Shown here one piece after another: positions 1 through 4,249 of a stretch of 10,458 nucleotides of DNA. The position numbers and the translations under genes were made by a program. The stretch is from Bacteroidales bacterium UBA4243. GTDB taxonomy: Bacteria; Bacteroidota; Bacteroidia; Bacteroidales; F082. Under the pieces are notes generated by a model. It made no database searches. It worked only from the letters and a program-made list of their open reading frames with translations, and was not told where the DNA came from. Position 1 is the first letter of the stretch. Each line of letters starts with the position of its first letter. The stretch is taken from NCBI GenBank assembly GCA_002396205.1, contig DGXB01000018.1, positions 1 to 10,458 of the forward strand, read 5' to 3'.

Positions 1-389
1 CCGTCGATGGCCTGGCGGCCGCCGATGACGAGGTCGACGTCGCCGATCTTCTTGATGGCTGTGGCCAGGGCGTAGCTCGTGGCCAGCGTGTCGGCACCGG
101 CGAAGAGGCAGTCGGTGAGCAGCCAGCCCGTGTCGGCGCCACGGAAGAGGCCTTGGCGGATGATCTCGCCGGCGCGGGGCGGGCCCATCGTGAGCACGCC
201 GACGGTGCTGCCTGGGTTTTGCTCCTTGAGGCGCAGGGCCTGTTCGAGCGCATTCAGGTCTTCAGGATTGAAGATTGCGGGCAGCGCGGCGCGGTTGACG
301 GTGCCTTCCGGTGTCATGGCGTCCTTGCCCACATTTCTCGTATCAGGCACTTGCTTGGCAAGCACCACGATTTTCAATGCTTTAGTCAT
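1..389 (-). CDS. etfB: Electron transfer flavoprotein beta subunit (FixA/EtfB), 5' part only
   Basis: The first 129 codons are present and the frame is still open at the left edge. The protein begins MTKALKIVVLAKQVPDTRNV, the usual EtfB/FixA opening (AKQVPDT). It continues with NPEDLNALEQALRL, which matches the family's NPxDxNALExALRL, then a TMGPPRAGEIIRQGLFRGAD segment, and is cut at GGRQAIDG, the start of the conserved GRQxIDGDT nucleotide-binding loop. ETF beta pairs with ETF alpha to form a soluble FAD/AMP protein that carries electrons between acyl-CoA dehydrogenases or similar flavoenzymes and an acceptor. The alpha subunit would be expected just off the left edge. The start at 389 is supported by a Bacteroidota promoter 25-60 nt upstream. 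Family assignment is secure. Whether this is a bifurcating or a classical ETF cannot be told from the fragment. Confidence 0.93.
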   Translation of the reverse strand, partial: MTKALKIVVLAKQVPDTRNVGKDAMTPEGTVNRAALPAIFNPEDLNALEQALRLKEQNPGSTVGVLTMGPPRAGEIIRQGLFRGADTGWLLTDCLFAGADTLATSYALATAIKKIGDVDLVIGGRQAID

Positions 390-420
390 AAAAATAAATT
401 TGTCGTTTTCAATTTGGCGG

Positions 421-450
421 CAAAGATACGGAATTTCTTTGAATTGCAAA
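421..450 (-). promoter_or_regulatory. Bacteroidota-type promoter for etfB
   Basis: On the minus strand TATCTTTG (428 to 421) matches the -7 consensus TAnnTTTG. A TTTG (450 to 447) lies 18 nt upstream of it as a -33 box. The transcript would begin near 414, giving a leader of about 25 nt before the ATG at 389. Confidence 0.65.
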
Positions 451-471
451 TGTTCCAAAGAAAGGAAGCAT

Positions 472-495
472 GTAGGGCTGTCCTACCAGGGCAGC
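472..495. repeat. Half copy of the 743-813 palindromic repeat
   Basis: GTAGGGCTGTC (472-482), a 6-nt spacer and GGCAGCC (489-495) reproduce the left arm of the large palindrome at 743-767 with two mismatches over about 24 nt. The right arm (ending GACAGCCCTAC) is absent here, so this copy is truncated or solo. The two copies flank the twin hairpins and the 35-bp palindrome. Confidence 0.6.
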
Positions 496-522
496 CTCCG
501 AATAGCAGGAACCAAACATGCT

Positions 523-568
523 ATAATTTACCACGAAGGCATATTTTTTGGTGTTCGTGGTAAATTAT
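523..568. repeat. Twin hairpin, unit 1
   Basis: ATAATTTACCACGAA (523-537) and TTCGTGGTAAATTAT (554-568) are perfect 15-bp inverted arms around a 16-nt loop. The core 531-564 repeats 51 nt later as unit 2. No open frame with protein-like character crosses it. Confidence 0.75.
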
Positions 569-576
569 GCTGTATT

Positions 577-616
577 TTTTACCACGAAGGCGTATTTTTG
601 GGTGTTCGTGGTAAAA
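577..616. repeat. Twin hairpin, unit 2
   Basis: TTTTACCACGAA (577-588) and TTCGTGGTAAAA (605-616) form a perfect 12-bp stem around a 16-nt loop. Positions 582-615 match 531-564 of unit 1 at 32 of 34 bases. The two hairpins are therefore a tandem duplication or a pair of mobile palindromes. Confidence 0.75.
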
Positions 617-646
617 TATAGGCGTTTTTGGGCGAGCATTTCAATG

Positions 647-681
647 CGTACAAATTTTCGATTCAATCGTAAATTTGTACG
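647..681. repeat. 35-bp near-perfect palindrome
   Basis: CGTACAAATTT (647-657) pairs with AAATTTGTACG (671-681). Inside it CGATT (659-663) pairs with AATCG (665-669), leaving only a T/T mismatch and a single central base at 664. A palindrome this complete can be a dimeric protein-binding site or a cruciform. It sits upstream of etfB but about 200 nt from its promoter. Confidence 0.7.
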
Positions 682-713
682 GAAAAAAGAAAAAACTCAA
701 GACACCCTGAAAC

Positions 714-740
714 AAAAATCCCCGACCCTAAGGCCGAGGA
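714..740 (-). terminator. Rho-independent terminator of the zinc-ribbon gene
   Basis: Read on the minus strand, TCCTCGGCC (740-732), loop TTAG, GGTCGGGGA (727-719) forms a 9-bp stem with two G-T wobbles, followed by five T (718-714). The wobbles pair only in the minus-strand RNA, so the orientation is clear. It lies about 90 nt after the stop codon at 829. Confidence 0.7.
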
Positions 741-742
741 TG

Positions 743-813
743 GTAGGGCTGTCGTACCACGGCAGCCGCAGCATTGTTTTATCGCTGCGGCTGCCACTGT
801 GTGACAGCCCTAC
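743..813. repeat. Large two-stem palindromic repeat
   Basis: The outer stem is GTAGGGCTGTC (743-753) with GACAGCCCTAC (803-813). The inner stem is GGCAGCCGCAGC (761-772) with GCTGCGGCTGCC (784-795), with an 11-nt loop. Symmetric 7-nt internal loops separate the two perfect stems. Both strands fold equally well and there is no T-run, so a REP/MITE-like element is more likely than a terminator. A left-half copy lies at 472-495. Confidence 0.75.
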
Positions 814-828
814 AAAGCCACGCGCGGG

Positions 829-1890
829 CTAATACTTGTCTTGATAAGGCGAATCTTCCACGCCTTTACTTCTAAGCGAAGCCACCAATTTATCTAATGG
901 CCTGCGCCAAAGCCTTTTAAACCATGAAGTTTCTCCAAACCATTTCACAAAGGTTGGACTGATGGCATAATAGGTTTTGATGAATGCACGGCCGTACCAT
1001 GTTTCATCCAAGGTGTTGTCGCGGAAACGACGAAGCGTCCAAACTTCTGGGCAGTTGTAGGAACCGTAAACTGCGGTGGCGACGTAACAACCCGAATCGC
1101 TTTTACCATAGTCAATTTCAGGCATTTCATATGTTGGTTCATATTCCTGAACCTTAGCCACATAATCTCCTACTATTTTCAACTGTTCGTCTTGTGCTTG
1201 CGAATTAAGGTGTTTAAACAGCTTTGTATGAATATTAATTCCAAATTTCCAACTTTCTACAGCTACCGACATGAAATCTTCTTTAAACTCATTCTCCAAA
1301 ACAACCCCGTAAAAATACATAATCTGTTGTATATCAATTATATTTTGAATATACTCTTCAGCAAACTTATATTTGATGGATTCATCAATATCCATATAAT
1401 GATTAGTTGCCGCTCCAAATAGCATCGTTGAAATCATACTGTTTTTCAAGCAAATTTCCTGAACAATTCTTTTTCGTTCAGTAACATCCGAAACATGAGT
1501 TTTCACCAGCTTTATCACACGAGGCAAACAATTTGCGACATTATTCGCAGCCTTTCTTATTTCTCCCAACTTACAACTCATGGACCTATAATAAACAGCG
1601 TAATAATTTGCTTCCCAGCTATTAGGGTCTTTCACCAATATTTGTTCATAGTATTTAGCAGCATTTTCGTTGTTGTTTTCTATCGAGGAAGCTCGTGCAA
1701 GTTTATACAAGTTCTGCAATTCCAATGACGAATCGATTTTCACCGTTCCTTGAACATCAACCGTTCCTTCTATCATCATCTTTCTAGCTTCTTCAACCGT
1801 GTACTTGGTCCCACAGTTTTGACAGACATACAATCCGTCTTGCTTCACAACGTCGTTGCTTCCGCACATTTCACATTTTAATGCTTTCAT
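829..1890 (-). CDS. Zinc-ribbon protein with C-terminal CFI-box-type domain, function unknown
   Basis: This is a 353-residue protein in three parts. Residues 1-30 form a TFIIB-like zinc ribbon with C6-x2-C9 and C23-x2-C26, followed by KYTVEEARKMM, the common continuation in this family. Residues about 59-100 look like a TPR-type helical pair (YKLARAS, NAAKYYEQILVKDPNSWEANYY). The middle is helical with no motif I know. Residues 268-353 begin GCYVATAVYGSYNCPEVW and contain WTLRRFRD and WYGRAFIKTYYAISP, typical of the small Cys-rich C-terminal domain named CFI-box-CTERM. No signal peptide or clear membrane span is seen, so it is probably cytoplasmic or peripheral. The ATG at 1890 is followed directly by the first Cys knuckle and is the natural start. 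No TAnnTTTG box lies just upstream. Instead a structured RNA with a terminator precedes it, so expression may depend on read-through. Base composition is more AT-rich than the hydE and MBL genes. The biochemical role is not known to me. Confidence 0.8.
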   Translation of the reverse strand: MKALKCEMCGSNDVVKQDGLYVCQNCGTKYTVEEARKMMIEGTVDVQGTVKIDSSLELQNLYKLARASSIENNNENAAKYYEQILVKDPNSWEANYYAVYYRSMSCKLGEIRKAANNVANCLPRVIKLVKTHVSDVTERKRIVQEICLKNSMISTMLFGAATNHYMDIDESIKYKFAEEYIQNIIDIQQIMYFYGVVLENEFKEDFMSVAVESWKFGINIHTKLFKHLNSQAQDEQLKIVGDYVAKVQEYEPTYEMPEIDYGKSDSGCYVATAVYGSYNCPEVWTLRRFRDNTLDETWYGRAFIKTYYAISPTFVKWFGETSWFKRLWRRPLDKLVASLRSKGVEDSPYQDKY

Positions 1891-1928
1891 ATTTTTATTC
1901 TTTTGAGGGTTATAATTTCTCAGACAAC

Positions 1929-1978
1929 AAAAAAAAGCGTGGAATTTATTCCTTGCTTGAACACCAGGGTTTCCACGC
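1929..1978 (-). terminator. Rho-independent terminator, possibly conditional
   Basis: On the minus strand GCGTGGAA (1978-1971) pairs with TTCCACGC (1944-1937) and is followed by eight T (1936-1929). The 26-nt loop contains the 3' arm of the closing stem of the neighbouring RNA fold. Its upstream arm overlaps that fold's second stem (1970-1976 with 2070-2076), so the two structures exclude each other. The zinc-ribbon ATG is 38 nt beyond the T-run. Confidence 0.7.
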
Positions 1979-2090
1979 CCAACTCTTCTAACAAGTTATT
2001 CCACGCCGTACCATGTACGGCATTTGTAACTTATCCTTGAAGAGTTTTACCCCGTCAAAACGGGGACTAGTGGAAAATTTGGTGTTCAAG
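1956..2090 (-). ncRNA. Structured RNA element (leader or stand-alone RNA), family not recognised
   Basis: Six exact stems fit into one nested fold. P1 is 1956-1965 with 2081-2090 (10 bp) and P2 is 1970-1976 with 2070-2076 (7 bp). P3 is 1981-1988 with 2039-2046 (8 bp), P4 is 1993-1998 with 2027-2032 (6 bp) and P5 is 2005-2011 with 2015-2021 (7 bp). P6 is a separate hairpin, CCCCGT/ACGGGG, at 2050-2055 with 2060-2065. The result is a P1-P2 stalk opening into a three-way junction with a long P3-P4-P5 arm and the short P6 hairpin. The minus strand is preferred because a T8 terminator follows directly. It lies after the HEPN gene and before the zinc-ribbon gene. I do not recognise it as tmRNA, RNase P, SRP or any common riboswitch. 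A 6S-type RNA or an uncatalogued leader remains possible. No TAnnTTTG box was seen just upstream, so the promoter is unclear. Confidence 0.7.
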
Positions 2091-2151
2091 GACAGCAACA
2101 AGTGCTATCTGCTAATATGTTTGTATTTGTTTGTCTTTTTCTTCCGTTCGG

Positions 2152-2550
2152 TTATTTTTGTTCAACTAATGATTTTACCCTATTGATATATGCTTCGACT
2201 TTTTCAAACATAGGCTCAACATCTTCTTGATGCCATTCAATGAAATCATCGTAGTCACCTGTTTTACGCATGTTCTGAAGTCGAGCTAACAGTTTGGCCT
2301 CATCTTTTGAAATAATGCCCGTAAGGACAAAATTCTGGCCTATCATTCCAATGACACCTTCATGAGTCTTTGCAACAATTTCGTTTTGAATCAACAATGC
2401 TGAAGAAGCATAATGTGTCGCATAATACAAACGATTGGCAGCCAAAGTCCAATGGCCCATACTGGCACAATCGTGAGCCTCTACCAATGTACCGTATGCC
2501 TTTTCAATGCGGTATTTCACCAATGCATTTCTTTCCTCGCTTGTCAGCAT
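2152..2550 (-). CDS. HEPN domain protein, probable toxin of an MNT-HEPN pair
   Basis: This 132-residue helical protein of the HEPN fold has the conserved segment AANRLYYATHYASSALL at residues 37-53. R40 and H46 fit the Rx4-6H RNase signature of HEPN toxins. The rest (KAYGTLVEAHDCASMGHW, then KTHEGVIGMIGQNFV) is typical of small HEPN proteins encoded beside minimal nucleotidyltransferases. In such pairs the HEPN protein is usually the RNase toxin and the partner AMPylates it near the active site. That mechanism is known from studied members, not shown here. The ATG at 2550 overlaps the end of the upstream gene by 7 nt, so translation is probably coupled. Length is complete for the family. The structured RNA element begins about 60 nt past its stop. 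Confidence 0.85.
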   Translation of the reverse strand: MLTSEERNALVKYRIEKAYGTLVEAHDCASMGHWTLAANRLYYATHYASSALLIQNEIVAKTHEGVIGMIGQNFVLTGIISKDEAKLLARLQNMRKTGDYDDFIEWHQEDVEPMFEKVEAYINRVKSLVEQK

Positions 2551-2867
2551 AGTTCAATCCCTTCTCTCATAATATTCTTATAAAACGGAGTGATGCTCCG
2601 CTGCTGCCATTCATCAAATGTATAAGCCACAGGATTAATATCCACACCCAAAGACCAACCCAAAGAAATGAACGGGAAAACCCACTCATCGAAATCCTTA
2701 TTGGTAACCTTTGCGTCATCTATAAGGAGCAACAAATCCCAATCCGAATCGGGACGTGCATCGTCTCTCGCTTGCGAACCGAAAAGCAACAACTTGGCGT
2801 TCTTGGGCAGAATCTTCTTCCCAAGTTGCCTAATCAATTCTTCTATTTCAATCTGTTGGGCAGACAT
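2544..2867 (-). CDS. Minimal nucleotidyltransferase (MNT), probable antitoxin of an MNT-HEPN pair
   Basis: This 107-residue protein has a pol-beta-type nucleotidyltransferase core. LLLFGSQARDDARPDSDWD at residues 26-44 contains G30-S31, then D42 and D44, an exact GSx10DxD motif. A third acidic residue is likely in GVDINPVAY. MNT proteins of this class transfer AMP from ATP, and in MNT-HEPN systems they modify and silence the HEPN partner. The start at 2867 (MSAQQIEIEE) is chosen over in-frame ATGs at 2900 and 2936 because a promoter -7 box lies at 2895-2888, putting the transcription start near 2881, downstream of both alternatives. It also removes a Cys- and Lys-rich N-terminal extension that does not look like the family. 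The end overlaps the HEPN start by 7 nt. Composition is AT-rich like the HEPN and zinc-ribbon genes, which fits an acquired module. Confidence 0.85.
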   Translation of the reverse strand: MSAQQIEIEELIRQLGKKILPKNAKLLLFGSQARDDARPDSDWDLLLLIDDAKVTNKDFDEWVFPFISLGWSLGVDINPVAYTFDEWQQRSITPFYKNIMREGIELC

Positions 2868-2887
2868 TTTGTGTTCTTTTTCGCTTG

Positions 2888-2895
2888 CAAATATA
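2888..2895 (-). promoter_or_regulatory. -7 box for the MNT-HEPN operon
   Basis: TATATTTG on the minus strand (2895 to 2888) matches TAnnTTTG. Transcription from about 2881 would leave a leader of about 14 nt before the ATG at 2867. No good TTTG -33 box is seen at the usual distance. Confidence 0.55.
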
Positions 2896-2914
2896 AGCAT
2901 TTTTCGGAAATTCC

Positions 2915-2922
2915 TACATTTG
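2915..2922 (+). promoter_or_regulatory. -7 box for hydE
   Basis: TACATTTG matches TAnnTTTG. Transcription would start near 2929, about 16 nt before the hydE ATG. It lies only about 20 bp from the opposing MNT -7 box, so the two polymerases would occupy overlapping DNA. A convincing -33 box is not visible. Confidence 0.55.
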
Positions 2923-2944
2923 CAGCAAATTTTCAAAACACGAT

Positions 2945-4045
2945 ATGTCCATCAATGAAATCCTAAATAGAATCGGTCCTTCGACAAGCTCAGGAACCTT
3001 GACGCATGAGGAAATCAAACTTCTCCTGGCTGCCGAAGGCGACGACAAGAAACTGTTGTTCGACAAGGCTTTGCAGGTGAAGTTGGCACATTTGGACAAC
3101 TTCGTCCACCTGCGCGGGCTAATTGAATATAGTAATGTATGCACCAAATACTGCCTTTATTGCGGCGTGCGCAGCAAGAACCCGAACTTCGAGCGCTACA
3201 CACTCAGCGATGAGGAGGTCATCGAATGTGCGAAGTTGGCGCACGAGTTGGGCTACGGCTCGGTGGCGCTGCAAAGCGGCGAGCGCAGCGATGCCGCTTT
3301 TGTCGACAAAATCACCCATTTGGTCAAGGAAATCAAGAAGATCGACAACGGCAGCCTCGGCATCACGCTCTCCTTGGGCGAGCAGACCGAGGAGACCTAC
3401 CGCCGTTGGTTTGAGGCGGGTGCGCACCGTTACCTGCTCCGCATCGAGGCCTCAAACGAAGACCTTTATTATAAGATTCACCCGCGCGACGCGAAACACG
3501 ACTTCAAGACGCGCTTGAACTGCATCGACAGTCTGCTGAAAGTCGGCTACCAAACCGGCACCGGCGTGATGGTGGGCCTCCCCTTCCAGACTTTGGACGA
3601 CCTCGCCGACGACCTGCTGTTTTTCAAAAAGAAAGACGTGGCTATGGTCGGCATGGGGCCGTTCATCCCCCACCCCGACACACCGCTTTGGCAGTACCGC
3701 GACCAAATCCCGTCCGCCGAAAAACGCATGGAGCTGACCCTGAAGATGATTGCCACGCTGCGCCTGATGATGCCCGAAATCAACATGGTGGCGGCCACGG
3801 CCAACCAAACCGTCGACCCACAAGGGCGCGAGAAGGCCATCGCGGCGGGAGCCAACGTGATCATGCCCAACCTCACGCCCAACGAGTTCCGCGAAAACTA
3901 CCTCATCTACCCCGATAAGGCCTGCGTGAGCGACAAGCCCGACCAGTGCCAAACCTGCCTCGACGTGCGCCTTGCCGCCATCGGGCACAAGGTTTTGTAC
4001 AACGCTTGGGGCGACTCGGTGGCGTTTACCAAAAAACATCATTAG
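2945..4045 (+). CDS. hydE: FeFe-hydrogenase H-cluster maturation radical SAM enzyme HydE
   Basis: This 366-residue radical SAM protein resembles biotin synthase. C66-x3-C70-x2-C73 (CTKYCLYC) binds the 4Fe-4S cluster. It sits in HLRGLIEYSNVCTKYCLYCG, which closely follows the HydE pattern RGLIEFSNxCxxxCxYCG. Further on are YGSVALQSGE, RIEASNEDLYYKIHP, GVMVGLPFQT and MVGMGPFIPHPDTPL, all characteristic. The C-terminal part (AAGANVIMPNLTP, YLIYPDKAC) is the BATS-like region. HydE works with HydG and HydF to build the 2Fe subcluster of FeFe hydrogenase in the cytoplasm. Neither partner nor a hydrogenase is in the window. Codons 11-18 (GPSTSSGT) are encoded by a palindromic repeat that appears inserted in frame before the conserved domain. 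The relative PylB (methylornithine synthase) is the main alternative, but the GLPFQT and RGLIEYSN context favours HydE. Confidence 0.88.
   Translation: MSINEILNRIGPSTSSGTLTHEEIKLLLAAEGDDKKLLFDKALQVKLAHLDNFVHLRGLIEYSNVCTKYCLYCGVRSKNPNFERYTLSDEEVIECAKLAHELGYGSVALQSGERSDAAFVDKITHLVKEIKKIDNGSLGITLSLGEQTEETYRRWFEAGAHRYLLRIEASNEDLYYKIHPRDAKHDFKTRLNCIDSLLKVGYQTGTGVMVGLPFQTLDDLADDLLFFKKKDVAMVGMGPFIPHPDTPLWQYRDQIPSAEKRMELTLKMIATLRLMMPEINMVAATANQTVDPQGREKAIAAGANVIMPNLTPNEFRENYLIYPDKACVSDKPDQCQTCLDVRLAAIGHKVLYNAWGDSVAFTKKHH
2975..2998. repeat. Palindromic repeat inside the hydE coding sequence
   Basis: The 24-nt segment starts GGTCCTTCGAC and ends AAGCTCAGGAACC, with complementary outer ends (GGT/ACC, CCT/AGG). 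Its core CTTCGACAAGCTCAGG is one I recall as a dispersed palindromic repeat of many bacterial genomes. Translated on the opposite strand it gives VPELVEGP, a recurrent translated-repeat string. Here it is read in frame as GPSTSSGT. Confidence 0.6.
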
Positions 4046-4054
4046 CCTTTTTTA

Positions 4055-4172
4055 TCACAAAACCCACAAAACCTCACAGTTTTTTGCAGCGGCTCCACAA
4101 CCGTGTCGCCGCAGGGAAGCAGCCGGTTGGCGTGCTTCCCACAAACAAGCAATGGTTTTGCAAGTTTTGTGA
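4055..4172. repeat. Branched inverted-repeat element between hydE and the C25 protease
   Basis: TCACAAAAC (4055-4063) pairs with GTTTTGTGA (4164-4172), and CAAAACC (4067-4073) with GGTTTTG (4154-4160), across 3-nt internal loops. Inside are two hairpins. One is GCGGC/GCCGC (4089-4093 with 4108-4112). The other is GGGAAGCAGCC (4114-4124) with GGC, a bulged G and TGCTTCCC (4129-4140), closing a GGTT loop. The second resembles a REP hairpin. No T-run follows, so it is not an obvious terminator. No protein-coding signal is seen in this 204-nt spacer. Confidence 0.6.
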
Positions 4173-4213
4173 GAAGATTTGTCAATTTTATCCATAGCTT
4201 TCAGAAAAATCAC

Positions 4214-4221
4214 TATTTTTG
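4214..4221 (+). promoter_or_regulatory. -7 box for the C25 protease gene
   Basis: TATTTTTG matches TAnnTTTG, with predicted start near 4228 and a leader of about 22 nt before the ATG at 4250. No TTTG is seen at the usual -33 distance. Confidence 0.55.
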
Positions 4222-4249
4222 CCCCTTTGAAAATCAATATCATTTCATT

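Noticed and set aside
523..616. The twin hairpins considered as a short CRISPR array
   Set aside because: There are only two units. Each is internally self-complementary over its whole length, and the 17 nt between cores are mostly stem-flanking bases, so there is no true spacer and no cas gene is present.
79..621. A 180-codon plus-strand frame starting opposite etfB
   Set aside because: Its first part is antisense to etfB and its last part is a translation of the twin hairpins, giving a repeated peptide that simply reflects the repeat.
1956..2090. Assignment of the structured RNA to tmRNA, RNase P RNA, SRP RNA or a standard riboswitch
   Set aside because: I could not find the conserved sequence blocks of these families on either strand, so no name is given.
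2868..2936. N-terminal extension of the MNT protein to an ATG at 2936
   Set aside because: The predicted transcription start is near 2881, downstream of that ATG, and the extra residues are unlike the family.
4103..4249. N-terminal extension of the C25 protease upstream of 4250
   Set aside because: It would bury the signal peptide, and it crosses a -7 box and the branched repeat element.
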